Assembly (NCBI GenBank): GCA_020026375.1
Contig: JAHHQN010000004.1
Coordinates: forward strand, 1 to 64,000
DNA length: 64,000 nucleotides
Source of the DNA: Alistipes sp.
GTDB lineage: Bacteria; Bacteroidota; Bacteroidia; Bacteroidales; Rikenellaceae
Direction: 5' to 3'
The notes beneath the pieces were generated by a model, which saw only the letters and a list, made by a program, of their open reading frames with translations, was not told the DNA's origin and did no database searches. Positions 32,511 to 41,635 of the stretch are shown piece by piece. Within the stretch, counting starts at the first letter, position 1, and each line of letters begins with the position of its first letter. The position numbers were made by a program, and so were the translations under genes.

Positions 32511-33971
32511 TTATTTTGATAACTTTTGTCTTTCGTCGTGGAGCAGCGGCCAGTTGGGGTCGAAGGTATGCTCCTGGAGGATAATCCGCTCCAACTCCTT
32601 CACCTTGTCGGGGTATGCCGAAGCCAGGTTGTGACACTCCGACGGGTCGGCGGCCAGATTGTAGAGCTCGGTGACCTGCTCTTTCTCGTCGTGTGACACG
32701 TTGATCTTGATGAGTTTCCAGTTGCCCTGACACACGGCCTGTCGTCCGCCGCCCTCGTGGAACTCGAAGTAGATGTGGGAGTGTTGTTGCTGTCGTCCCT
32801 TGCCGGTGAGTGTGGGCAGAAGGCTGATGCCGTCGTGGCAGGTGTTCTTCACGGGGGTGTCGGTCAGTGCCGCAAAGGTGGGCATCATGTCCCAAAAGGT
32901 GAACAGGGTGTTGTCCTCCCGCGGAGTGATGTGGCCGGGCCAGCTGGCAATGAACGGCACTCTGATACCGCCCTCATAGAGGTCGCGCTTGTAGCCGCGG
33001 TAGATGCCGTTGCTGTTGAAGAAATCGGGGTCGGCACCGCCCTCGCAATGGGGGCCGTTGTCGCTGCAGAATACGATGAGCGTATTGTCATAGATACCCA
33101 GCGTCTTGAGTTTCTCGACCACTTCTCCCACATACCTGTCCAGTCGCATGACCATGGCGGCAAAGGTGGCGTGCGGCTCCTTCTGCGAGCAGTAACCTCC
33201 TTTGCGGAAGTAGGGGCCCGAATCGCAGCCGTTGAACGGCGTCTCGGGATATTTGCCCCTCACGCTGCGGATAATGTCGTCCTCGGGGACAATCAGCTCG
33301 GCATGGGGAAGCACATAGGGCAGGAACAGGAAGAACCGCTCGTCGGCGTATTTGTCCAGGAAGTCAAGACCCTTCTGATGAATCAAATCCTGGGTGTAGG
33401 TGCCATATCCTCCGTCTGCATTACCTTCCAGTTCGACTCGGGTGTCATTCTCCCACAGATGGTCGGCATAGTAGTTGTGGGCGAGCAGCTGGCAGTTGTA
33501 GCCGAAAAACTCATCGACACCCTGCTGTCGGGGTGCGCCTTCGGTTCCCGGTGCGCCCAATCCCCACTTGCCGAAACAGCCTGTGGTATAGCCGGCCTTC
33601 TTGAAGAGCCGGAACAGATTCTGTGACCCCTCGGGCAGCGACATCTGTCCCTCGGGTTTCACCTCCTTGTTGCCTCTGATGGGGGTGTGTCCCGAGTGGA
33701 GACCCGTCATCAGCGAGGTGCGTGAGGGGGCGCTGACCGTTGTGCCGGAGTAGCAGCTCGTGAAGCGTATGCCCGACAGAGCCAGACGGTCGATGTTGGG
33801 GGTGGAGAACTTCTCCTGTCCGTAGCAGCTCAAGTCGCCGTAGCCCAAATCGTCGGCGATGATGAACACCACATTGGGGCTTTGGGTGTGGTTTTGTTTT
33901 TTTGGGGCGGCGTGGCTGCCGCAGCATATTCCGGTGGCTAAAACTCCGGTAAGTACCAGTGACTTGTTCAT
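32511..33971 (-). CDS. Secreted sulfatase, Ser-type (S1 family)
   Basis: A 486-residue arylsulfatase-like enzyme with signal peptide (MNKSLVLTGVLATGICCG). The formylglycine site is SAPSRTSLMTG with Ser80 instead of Cys, so activation would need an anaerobic sulfatase-maturating enzyme, which is not in this window. Metal ligands Asp40-Asp41 (IADDLGYGD), HAELIVP and FCSDNGPH are present, and the C-terminal subdomain has GNWKLIKI and LYNLAADPSE. Likely removes sulfate from a glycan in the periplasm. Start chosen at the ATG 33969-33971; a TTG 12 nt upstream is less likely. Confidence 0.92.
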   Translation of the reverse strand: MNKSLVLTGVLATGICCGSHAAPKKQNHTQSPNVVFIIADDLGYGDLSCYGQEKFSTPNIDRLALSGIRFTSCYSGTTVSAPSRTSLMTGLHSGHTPIRGNKEVKPEGQMSLPEGSQNLFRLFKKAGYTTGCFGKWGLGAPGTEGAPRQQGVDEFFGYNCQLLAHNYYADHLWENDTRVELEGNADGGYGTYTQDLIHQKGLDFLDKYADERFFLFLPYVLPHAELIVPEDDIIRSVRGKYPETPFNGCDSGPYFRKGGYCSQKEPHATFAAMVMRLDRYVGEVVEKLKTLGIYDNTLIVFCSDNGPHCEGGADPDFFNSNGIYRGYKRDLYEGGIRVPFIASWPGHITPREDNTLFTFWDMMPTFAALTDTPVKNTCHDGISLLPTLTGKGRQQQHSHIYFEFHEGGGRQAVCQGNWKLIKINVSHDEKEQVTELYNLAADPSECHNLASAYPDKVKELERIILQEHTFDPNWPLLHDERQKLSK

Positions 33972-34091
33972 TTGTAATATCAATTTTAGGATTCCGAAGG
34001 GTAAAAATACGCATAAAAATCCTATCGGTCAATTTTTCTTAATTATTTTAATATGCCTTTTCGTCCGAAGCGGTTGTCTGCCTTCAAATAA

Positions 34092-34121
34092 AGAAAGGGA
34101 TACCAAGACGGTATCCCTTTC
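34092..34121 (-). terminator. Hairpin terminator after the M16 peptidase gene
   Basis: 13-bp perfect stem AGAAAGGGATACC with a 4- to 5-nt loop, followed on the minus strand by a moderately T-rich TTTATTT, 22 bp past the stop. Confidence 0.7.
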
Positions 34122-34143
34122 TGCAATATCGGACACTAACGGA

Positions 34144-37044
34144 TTAGTAACCGAAGATTTCCTCCTGTGAGAGGGTTTTGATTTCACCCAGCGTCTTCAG
34201 GTAGTTGAGGTCGATATCCTGTATGTCGCCCAGGATACCGTAGTTGTAGGTCAGATTCTTGACCCACTTCTGCTGTGTGGTTTTCACATCTTCGAGCGTC
34301 ATGTGCTGTGCCTTTTCGAAAATCTGACGGTCGCGCTCCTTGTCGAGTCCCATGCGTTGCAGGGCGTAGTACTCCATCAATACGTTCATCTTCACGATGC
34401 GTGCGGTTCTGAGTCGCGAAATCATACCTTCCTTGGCTACCTTGAAGGCGGTTTCCGAGACGGGCATGTTGTTGATAATCTCGTCGAAGGCCTCGATGGC
34501 GTTCTTCATCTTGTCGTTCTGTGTAGCGATGAAGGCCATGTAGCCGTAGTGGTTGTCCTTGGTCTCCGGCTGCATGATGCTGGCCATGGCCGAGTAGGCC
34601 AGACCGCGCGACTCTCTCAGTTCCTGGAAGACAATGGAGTTCATGCCGCTGCCGAAGTATTCGTTGTAGAGGGTGATTTCGGGGTCGTTCTTCACGTCGA
34701 ACGCCTTGCCTGAGGTGTGGTTCTGCAGATAGTAGAGCTGCTTGGAGGTGTACTGCGAGAGGTAGACGATGCTCTTGTCACCCTGCGGAAGTTCGGGAGC
34801 GTACTCCTTGACCAGCGGTTCGGGCTTCTGGGCGATGTAGTGATGCTCCTCGAGCGCCTCCTTCAACTCCTCCTGCGAGAGAGGACCGTAGTAGACGATG
34901 GTGTGGGCTTTCTCCTTCAAGTCGCGGATAGCCTCCAGAATCTTGTCGGAAGAGGCTGCGAGCAGCTCCTTGTCCGAAAGGGTCGTGCGCTTGATCCACT
35001 CCTCGCCGTGGGTCATGTAGTTTCTCAAGGCGGCGAAGCAGCTGGCCTGACGCAGTTTGTCATCGTTGCGGAACTTCAGCATGTCCTGCTTGAGCTGCTT
35101 GAGAATCTCCTCGTCGCCCTGTGCTTCGAACAGACGCTCCTCGGTGATGTCCATTGCCTCGGTCATGTTCTCGCTCAGACCCGAAATCTTGATGTTGCTC
35201 GTGGTGGAGTAGGTCGAGAAACTCGACGAGCAGGCCAGTTCATACATCTTGCCTGCAATGTCACCGGCCGACATCTCCTCAGTGCCGAGGTAATCGACAT
35301 AGCCGTCGGCCAGATAGAGATTATGGTTCTGTGCCACACCCTTGTCGTAGATGTAGACCAGGTCAAACAGGTCGGTGGTCTCGTTTTTCTTGTAGAGGAC
35401 CTCCACACCGTCCTTCAGTTCGAATCGCGACATGTCCTTGTCGAAGTCGACAAATACCGGCTCGATGGGCTTCACCTCCGTAGCCTTGATTTCCTTCAGG
35501 AAGTCGCTCTCTGCGTCGCGGTTCATCAGAATAGGGGTAATCTTGGGAGCGGCTATCTTCTGCTCGTTGGGGTCGACGCCCGTGTGCTTTTTGATAATGG
35601 CGTAGGCCTCGTGCTTGAGATATTCGTTGGCCCATGCCACGATATCCTCTTTGGTAATCTTCGAGATGCGGTCAATCATGTGAATGGCATCGGCCAGGTC
35701 GCCACCTGCGATGAAGTTCTCCACATAGAGATTGGTGCGCTCCTCGTAGTTGTCCATCATGTTGATCATCTCGACCTTGTAGTTGTTGATGGTCGCCTGA
35801 ATCAGCTCCTCGTCGAAATTGCCCTTTCTCAAATTCTCCACCTCGGTGAGCAGCAACTGGCTGACCTCGTCGAGCGACTGTCCGTTCATGGGATTACCTG
35901 CCACGACGAAACGACCGTAGTCGGGCTGGAGCAGCTGGAAGGCATAAGCCATAGCCACTTTTTGTTCCTGGTTGAGGTTGAGGTCAATCATGCCAGCCTT
36001 GCCGTTGTAGAGAATGCTTGCCGCAATCTTGGCTACATCGTTCGACGGATCGATGCTCTTGGGCAGTCGCCATGCCAGATACACGCTCTCGGCTTCGGGA
36101 CCGTAGACGTCCTTCACGATGGGCGAAGTGATGGGCTGTTCGGCCTCAAACTTGAGCTGCGGAAGGTCGGGATTGGGGACCATGTCACCAAAGTACTTTT
36201 CGATAACACCAATCATCTGCTGGGGATCGAAGTCACCCGACACACAGATGGCGATGTTGTTGGGGACATAGTAAGTCTTGTAGTAGTTCTTGATGTTGGT
36301 AATCGAAGGGTTCTTCAGCTGTTCCTGTGTACCCAACACGGTCTGTGTACCGTAGGGGTGATGGGGGAAGAGGGCCTCGTCGATGGCGGTGAACACCTTG
36401 CGCGAGTCCTGCGTCAGCGACATGTTCTTCTCCTCGTAGACCGCTTCCAGCTCGGTGTGGAATCCGCGAATCACGGGGTCGCGGAAACGGTTGGCCTGAA
36501 TCTTGGCCCAGTTGTCAATCTGATTCGAGGGGATATCCTCCACATAGACGGTCATATCCTGCGAAGTGTAGGCGTTGGTACCGCTGGCGCCAATCTGGGT
36601 CATGAGCTTGTCATACTCGTTGGGAATGGCATATTTCGAAGCCTCGTAGCTCACCGAGTCGATGACGTGGTAGATGGCCTCGCGCTCCTTTTCGTCGGTG
36701 GTGTGGCGGTATATCTCGAACAGACGCTCGATTTCGTCGAGCAGGGGTTTCTCGGCCTCGTAGTTCGATGTGCCGAAACTGCTTGTGCCTTTGAACATCA
36801 GATGTTCGAAATAGTGAGCCAGACCCGTTGTCTCCTTGGGGTCGTTCTTTCCGCCTACCTTCACGGCGATGGCCGTCTGGATTCGGGGTTGCTCTTTCAT
36901 GACGCTCATGTAGACCTTCATGCCGTTGTTGAGGGTGTAGATCTGGGTCTTGAGAGGGTCATTGGGAATGGTTTCCGTCTTGTAGCCTGTACAAGCGGAG
37001 AGCATCAGAGTGAGTGATGCTGCAAAAAACAGGAGTTTTCTCAT
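34144..37044 (-). CDS. M16 family zinc metallopeptidase lipoprotein (double-domain pitrilysin type)
   Basis: A 966-residue lipoprotein (LMLSAC, cysteine 18) of the M16 family. The inverted zinc motif HYFEH is at residues 77-81 with the distal glutamate region TELEAVYEEKN near 205. The protein consists of two M16 halves; the second half, from about residue 560, lacks the zinc motif and should form the other side of the clamp, as in pitrilysin. Probably degrades peptides at the outer membrane or in the periplasm. Single-gene unit; no clear -7 box within 100 nt upstream. Confidence 0.93.
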   Translation of the reverse strand: MRKLLFFAASLTLMLSACTGYKTETIPNDPLKTQIYTLNNGMKVYMSVMKEQPRIQTAIAVKVGGKNDPKETTGLAHYFEHLMFKGTSSFGTSNYEAEKPLLDEIERLFEIYRHTTDEKEREAIYHVIDSVSYEASKYAIPNEYDKLMTQIGASGTNAYTSQDMTVYVEDIPSNQIDNWAKIQANRFRDPVIRGFHTELEAVYEEKNMSLTQDSRKVFTAIDEALFPHHPYGTQTVLGTQEQLKNPSITNIKNYYKTYYVPNNIAICVSGDFDPQQMIGVIEKYFGDMVPNPDLPQLKFEAEQPITSPIVKDVYGPEAESVYLAWRLPKSIDPSNDVAKIAASILYNGKAGMIDLNLNQEQKVAMAYAFQLLQPDYGRFVVAGNPMNGQSLDEVSQLLLTEVENLRKGNFDEELIQATINNYKVEMINMMDNYEERTNLYVENFIAGGDLADAIHMIDRISKITKEDIVAWANEYLKHEAYAIIKKHTGVDPNEQKIAAPKITPILMNRDAESDFLKEIKATEVKPIEPVFVDFDKDMSRFELKDGVEVLYKKNETTDLFDLVYIYDKGVAQNHNLYLADGYVDYLGTEEMSAGDIAGKMYELACSSSFSTYSTTSNIKISGLSENMTEAMDITEERLFEAQGDEEILKQLKQDMLKFRNDDKLRQASCFAALRNYMTHGEEWIKRTTLSDKELLAASSDKILEAIRDLKEKAHTIVYYGPLSQEELKEALEEHHYIAQKPEPLVKEYAPELPQGDKSIVYLSQYTSKQLYYLQNHTSGKAFDVKNDPEITLYNEYFGSGMNSIVFQELRESRGLAYSAMASIMQPETKDNHYGYMAFIATQNDKMKNAIEAFDEIINNMPVSETAFKVAKEGMISRLRTARIVKMNVLMEYYALQRMGLDKERDRQIFEKAQHMTLEDVKTTQQKWVKNLTYNYGILGDIQDIDLNYLKTLGEIKTLSQEEIFGY

Positions 37045-37378
37045 AATTTCCCGGGTTTAATGGTTTTTTCGAGGGTAAATATATCAATTATTATGGAATA
37101 ACGCTCTTCATAAGGGGGATTTTTTGTGCCATTTGGGAGTGTCTCTGCGTTATAATCGGCTGCCTGTCATCATAATTCGATATGGGGAGTCGTCCCATTA
37201 GGTTTTTTGTCGTATCTTTGTTCTTGTCGGAAGATGTTCGGGCCGGACTTCCAGGAAGGACTCCCTCCTGCGAGTTCCTTCAAGTGGTGACAGCTCTTTC
37301 GATGAAGGCCGCATTACAATGCTTGCCTTACGGCCCATGGAATGATACTCATAAGAGATGAATATTTTTTAACAACAG
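37045..37378. other. 334-bp intergenic region between divergent M16 and GH2 genes
   Basis: Contains no credible ORF. A + strand TATCTTTG at 37213-37220 implies a leader of about 155 nt for the GH2 gene, which is long for this genome. The leader has no obvious riboswitch motif. No promoter for the M16 gene is clear in the half next to it. Confidence 0.6.
37213..37220 (+). promoter_or_regulatory. Probable promoter -7 box of the GH2-GH16-msrA unit
   Basis: Perfect TATCTTTG, about 160 nt before the GH2 ATG. No good -33 element. Confidence 0.5.
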
Positions 37379-40039
37379 ATGATAAAGAAAATTCTAATCG
37401 GAGTTGTCGCATTGTGTATGGCGACAATGCCCCTGTCGGCCGAAAACCGACCTGTGCCGGAGTTTTCCACGGCCGGTTTTTTCTCTTTGGCCGATACCGG
37501 TCGTGAGGTCTATTCGATGAATCCAGCCTGGCGTACCTGCAAAGGTCACCATGAAGGAGCGCACACCAACGATTTCGACGATTCGTCGTGGCGTGTGGTT
37601 TCGTTGCCCGACGGCATTGAGTATCTGCCGACGGAGGCCAGTGGCGGAGTCAATTATCAGGGCGAAGTATGGTATCGCAAACACTTCACTCTGCCCGACA
37701 GTCTGCGGGGAAAGCGCCTGCTGCTCCACTTCAAAGCTGTGATGGGAAAATGCAGGGTCTACCTCAACGGTCAACTGTTGACCCGTCATTACGGAGGTTA
37801 TCTGCCTGTGACGGCCGACCTGACCGACAGCGTGAAATGGGGCGAGGAGAACCTTCTTGCCGTGTGGTGCGACAATAGCGACGATGGGACCTATCCTCCC
37901 GGAAAACCGCAGGGAATGCTCGACTTCGCCTATTTCGGAGGTATCTACCGCGATTGCTGGCTAGTGGCGCACAACAATGTGTACATTACCGATGCCCAGC
38001 TTTCGGGACAAGTGGCAGGAGGCGGTCTTTTCGTGTCGTTCGACAAGGTGTCGGAGGCGTCGGCCGAGGTGAAGTTGCAGACCGAAGTGAAGAACTCCCT
38101 GTCAGCCTCCTTCTCGGGAGAGGTGGAGTATTGTCTGTTCCGTCCCGACGGCGAGCGTGTTGCCGTGTCGAAGAACCGCTTTCGTATCGTCGCCGGTGGA
38201 AAGACGACCGTAAGAACAAGCATCAAGGTCGATAGACCGCTGTTGTGGTCTCCCTCCTCACCTTCGCTCTATCGGCTCGAAGTCAGAATCCGTGACCGAC
38301 GGGGAAGGGTGGTCGATGGCCTGCGTCAGCGCATTGGTATCCGCAGTATTGAATTCAAGGGAGCCGACGGTTTCTGGCTGAACGGCAAACCCTACGACAA
38401 ACCCGTAATCGGTGTCAATCGCCATCAGGATTACGCGGTGGTGGGCAACGCGGTGGCCAATTCGGCTCATTGGCGCGATGCCTGCAAACTCAAACAACTC
38501 GGTCTGGAGGCCATTCGTAACGCCCATTGCCCGCAGGACCCTGCCTTTATGGACGCCTGCGACGAGTTGGGACTTCTGGTCATTGTCAACACCCCTGGCT
38601 GGCAGTTCTGGAACGACGCTCCCGAATTTGCCGACCGTGTATACGACGATATCCGTCATCTGGTGCGCCGTGACCGCAACCATGCCTGTGTGTGGCTGTG
38701 GGAGCCGATACTCAACGAGACCTGGTATCCGGCCGATTTCGCCCGTCGGGTGCGTGAGATTGTCGATGAGGAATACCCCTATCCCTACTGCTATTCGGCC
38801 AGCGACAGCGAAGCTCGTGGCCATGAGCATTTCCCCGTGCAGTTCGCGCACCCGCAAACACCGTCTGTCGACAGCACGAAGAGTTGTTTTACACGCGAGT
38901 GGGGCGACAATGTCGATGACTGGTCGTCGCACAATTCGCCAAGCCGTGTGGCCCGCAACTGGGGCGAGCAGCCCATGCGAGTGCAGGCTGAACATTATGC
39001 CAGTCCCGATTATCAGGTGACCTCCTATGACGCACTGTACCGTCAGCCGCGTCGCCATGTGGGCGGTTGTCTGTGGCATGCGTTCGACCATCAGCGCGGC
39101 TATCACCCCGACCCGTTCTACGGCGGACTGATGGACGTGTTCCGCCAGCCCAAGTATTCCTATTATATGTTTATGGCGCAGCGTCCGGTTGAGGTTTCGG
39201 CTTCGAAATACGGCAGCGGTCCGATGGTGTATATCGCTCATGAGATGACCCCCTTCTCGGGACGCGATGTTACGGTTTATTCCAACTGTGAGGAGGTGCG
39301 TCTGACTTATACACGCGGCGGAAAGACTTTCGTCTACCGCAAGCCTGCCACCGACAAGGGTATGCCGTCACCGATAATCACTTTCCGAGATGTCTATGAC
39401 TTCATGAAGGACAAGGCCCTGTCGCGTGAGAACCGTCACGATGAGGTGTATCTGCTGGCCGAAGGTCTGGAGGACGGAAAGATTGTGGCCACGCACAAGG
39501 TGATGCCGGCGCGCCGTCCCGAAAAAATCGTGCTTTGGGCCGATAACGAAGGTCTGCCGCTTCGTGCCGACGGTTCCGATTTTGTGACAGTGGTGGCTGC
39601 CGTGGCCGACAGGAACGGGAACATCAAGCGACTCAACAACTATCAGATTCGCTTCTCTGTCGAGGGCGAAGGCGTGATTTTGGGCGGCGAGGAGATACAG
39701 GCCAATCCTGCGCCGGTGAAGTGGGGAACAGCTCCCGTATTGGTGCGTTCGACCCTGCGTCCCGGCAAAATCAGAATTACGGCTTCCGTACGTTTCGAAG
39801 GCGAGCAGATGCCGATAAGCGGTGAGTTGATGTTGCACTCGGTTGAGGCTTCTGTGCCGATGGTGTATGATGCCCGTGAGGCGCAGCGGCTTGGTGATGA
39901 AGAGATGACCCGACTGCGGACCACACCCACCGACGATGCGCTCCGCCGGAAGGTCGAACAACTTCAGAGTGCGTTGAATGCCTTGCGACTCAAGGAGGTG
40001 GAACGCCAGCAGAGCGAATTTGGAGAGACAACCAACTAA
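37379..40039 (+). CDS. Glycoside hydrolase family 2 enzyme (beta-galactosidase-like)
   Basis: An 886-residue exported enzyme (signal peptide about 21 residues, MIKKILIGVVALCMATMPLS). Domain order: jelly-roll sugar-binding domain (residues 40-200, VWYRKHFTLPDSLRGKRLLL), Ig-like domain (205-325), TIM barrel (from IEFKGADGFWLNGKP), and further beta domains. GVNRHQDY and IRNAHCPQD are the usual GH2 landmarks. The acid/base is probably Glu447 in LNETWYP and the nucleophile Glu507 in REWGD. Substrate not readable; beta-galactoside is the most likely class. Followed at 13 bp by a GH16 lipoprotein. Confidence 0.88.
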   Translation: MIKKILIGVVALCMATMPLSAENRPVPEFSTAGFFSLADTGREVYSMNPAWRTCKGHHEGAHTNDFDDSSWRVVSLPDGIEYLPTEASGGVNYQGEVWYRKHFTLPDSLRGKRLLLHFKAVMGKCRVYLNGQLLTRHYGGYLPVTADLTDSVKWGEENLLAVWCDNSDDGTYPPGKPQGMLDFAYFGGIYRDCWLVAHNNVYITDAQLSGQVAGGGLFVSFDKVSEASAEVKLQTEVKNSLSASFSGEVEYCLFRPDGERVAVSKNRFRIVAGGKTTVRTSIKVDRPLLWSPSSPSLYRLEVRIRDRRGRVVDGLRQRIGIRSIEFKGADGFWLNGKPYDKPVIGVNRHQDYAVVGNAVANSAHWRDACKLKQLGLEAIRNAHCPQDPAFMDACDELGLLVIVNTPGWQFWNDAPEFADRVYDDIRHLVRRDRNHACVWLWEPILNETWYPADFARRVREIVDEEYPYPYCYSASDSEARGHEHFPVQFAHPQTPSVDSTKSCFTREWGDNVDDWSSHNSPSRVARNWGEQPMRVQAEHYASPDYQVTSYDALYRQPRRHVGGCLWHAFDHQRGYHPDPFYGGLMDVFRQPKYSYYMFMAQRPVEVSASKYGSGPMVYIAHEMTPFSGRDVTVYSNCEEVRLTYTRGGKTFVYRKPATDKGMPSPIITFRDVYDFMKDKALSRENRHDEVYLLAEGLEDGKIVATHKVMPARRPEKIVLWADNEGLPLRADGSDFVTVVAAVADRNGNIKRLNNYQIRFSVEGEGVILGGEEIQANPAPVKWGTAPVLVRSTLRPGKIRITASVRFEGEQMPISGELMLHSVEASVPMVYDAREAQRLGDEEMTRLRTTPTDDALRRKVEQLQSALNALRLKEVERQQSEFGETTN

Positions 40040-40052
40040 ATTATTTTATATC

Positions 40053-40856
40053 ATGAAAAGGATTCTTTATCCCGTGTTGTTTGCGGCACTGTCGTGTGCG
40101 GTGTCCTGCGGACAGAAAAACAGTGACGAATGGCAGGTGGTCTGGGAGGACGACTTCAACCAGACGGAGCATTTCGATGAAACGAAATGGAGTAAAATCT
40201 CGCGTGGTACACCCGACTGGAGAGACTGCATGTCGTTCAACGAAAACTGCTTTGCCATGCGCGACGGCAATCTGGTGTTGCGCGGCATAGTCAATGATGT
40301 TGATGCTGCCGATACCTCGAAGTATCTCACCGGCGGTGTCTACACCAAGGGTAAGGTGGCTTTCAGTAACGGCCGCATCGACATTCGTGCGCGCTTTACC
40401 TCCGCACGAGGGGCATGGCCGGCCTTGTGGATGAAACCCGTGAAGCCCGACAGCATCAAGTGGCCCATGGCCGGTGAGATTGACATCATGGAGCATCTCA
40501 ATTACGATACGATTGCCTATCAGACCGTACACTCCAACTTTACCCATCATCTGGGCATCAAGGAGCCGAAGAACGGAACGACGGCAGCCATTCGTCGCGA
40601 CGACTACAATATTTACAGTGTGGAGATGTACCGCGACAGTCTGGTGTTCTTCATCAATAACCAAAAGACGTTCTCCTATCCGCGTATCGAGACCGACAAG
40701 GAGGGACAGTTTCCCTTTGCCGACAGACCGTTCTACCTGTTGCTCGACATGCAGTTGGGCGGTGCGTGGGTAGGTGAGGTGAATCCCGAGGATTTGCCGG
40801 CCGAGATGGAGATTGACTGGGTGCGCTTCTCACAGAAGAAAAAGGACATACGATGA
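40053..40856 (+). CDS. Glycoside hydrolase family 16 lipoprotein
   Basis: A 267-residue surface or periplasmic lipoprotein (cysteine 19 in CAVSCG). The catalytic GH16 motif ExDxxE is GEIDIMEHLN, with nucleophile Glu142 and acid/base Glu147; ARGAWPALWM precedes it as usual. Family members cleave beta-1,3- or beta-1,4-linkages in laminarin, agar, or mucin poly-LacNAc. The EIDIMEHLN form with QTVHSN after it resembles the gut Bacteroides/Akkermansia endo-O-glycanases more than plant-glucan enzymes, as I recall, but this needs a search. Start at 40053 because it gives a proper lipobox. Confidence 0.88.
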   Translation: MKRILYPVLFAALSCAVSCGQKNSDEWQVVWEDDFNQTEHFDETKWSKISRGTPDWRDCMSFNENCFAMRDGNLVLRGIVNDVDAADTSKYLTGGVYTKGKVAFSNGRIDIRARFTSARGAWPALWMKPVKPDSIKWPMAGEIDIMEHLNYDTIAYQTVHSNFTHHLGIKEPKNGTTAAIRRDDYNIYSVEMYRDSLVFFINNQKTFSYPRIETDKEGQFPFADRPFYLLLDMQLGGAWVGEVNPEDLPAEMEIDWVRFSQKKKDIR

Positions 40857-41365
40857 TGAATACAGAGAAAAAGATGTCCGGCAGTTGTGAGACCGCCTAT
40901 TTTGCCGGAGGTTGCTTTTGGGGCATGGAGTACATGCTTTCCAAGCAGGAGGGGGTGACGGACGTGGTATCGGGCTTCATGGGCGGTCATGTCGATACAC
41001 CTACCTATGAAGAAGTTTATCGCGATGACACGGGACATGCCGAAACGGTGCGGGTGCTGTTCGATGCCGACAAGGTGTCGTATGAGACGCTCGTGCGGTT
41101 GTTCTTCGAGATTCATGACCCCACACAGCGGGACGGCCAGGGTCCCGACATCGGTACTCGTTACCGTTCTGAGATTTTCTACCTCACCGAGGAGCAGCGC
41201 ATGACGGCCGAAAAAGTCATTACACTGCTTCGTGACAAGGGGTATGATGTGGTCACCCGAGTTACCCCTGCCACCCGATTCTGGCCGGCGGAGGAGTACC
41301 ATCAGGACTACTACGACCGTAAGGGGACAACGCCCTATTGCCATGTCCGTGTGAAGCGTTTCTAA
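40853..41365 (+). CDS. msrA: Peptide methionine sulfoxide reductase MsrA
   Basis: Reduces the S-epimer of methionine sulfoxide in proteins. The 170-residue protein has the catalytic GCFWG (Cys21), MGGHVDTPTYEEV and FWPAEEYHQDY, all standard. No MsrB domain is fused. It overlaps the GH16 gene by 4 bp (ATGA), so it is translated from the GH2-GH16 transcript, an odd partner for glycan hydrolases. The second ATG at 40856 is an alternative start. Confidence 0.95.
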   Translation: MMNTEKKMSGSCETAYFAGGCFWGMEYMLSKQEGVTDVVSGFMGGHVDTPTYEEVYRDDTGHAETVRVLFDADKVSYETLVRLFFEIHDPTQRDGQGPDIGTRYRSEIFYLTEEQRMTAEKVITLLRDKGYDVVTRVTPATRFWPAEEYHQDYYDRKGTTPYCHVRVKRF

Positions 41366-41376
41366 TTGTTTTTTGG

Positions 41377-41412
41377 GGAGACTGTGCTGCGTGGCGCAGT
41401 CTCCTTTTTTTT
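41377..41412 (+). terminator. Intrinsic terminator after msrA
   Basis: Stem GGAGACTG(T)GC with its complement, one mismatch, followed by eight T residues. Confidence 0.88.
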
Positions 41413-41531
41413 GTTGCAGACCTTACGAGGAAAAGGAGTCCTTTCACCTCTGCCGATGCGGACAATAGGGACGTCCTGTCTGCATCGACCTCTTGAGTGG
41501 AATGCGGATAGGCGAAAGATCTTCGGAAATG

Positions 41532-41572
41532 AAATATCGGCGCGAATGTCAAAATTCGCGCCGATATTTTTT
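41532..41572 (+). terminator. Long hairpin between msrA and the OB-fold lipoprotein gene
   Basis: 16-bp perfect stem AAATATCGGCGCGAAT with a 6-nt loop, followed by TTTTTTA-like sequence. A second stop for + strand transcripts, or a small stable RNA element. Confidence 0.7.
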
Positions 41573-41582
41573 ATGATGATAT

Positions 41583-41613
41583 AAAAAACTCCGCACCTTT
41601 TGGGGTACGGAGC
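41583..41613 (-). terminator. Intrinsic terminator after the OB-fold lipoprotein gene
   Basis: On the minus strand, stem CTCCG(T)ACC/GGT(G)CGGAG followed by TTTTTT, 23 bp past the stop. Confidence 0.82.
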
Positions 41614-41635
41614 TGAAAGTGTTTCCTGTGTAGAA

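Noticed and set aside
34717..37017. 766-residue + strand ORF opposite the M16 peptidase
   Set aside because: Mirror of GC-rich codon use in the real gene; composition is Val/Leu/His repeats with no recognisable domain, and it overlaps a clear metallopeptidase completely.
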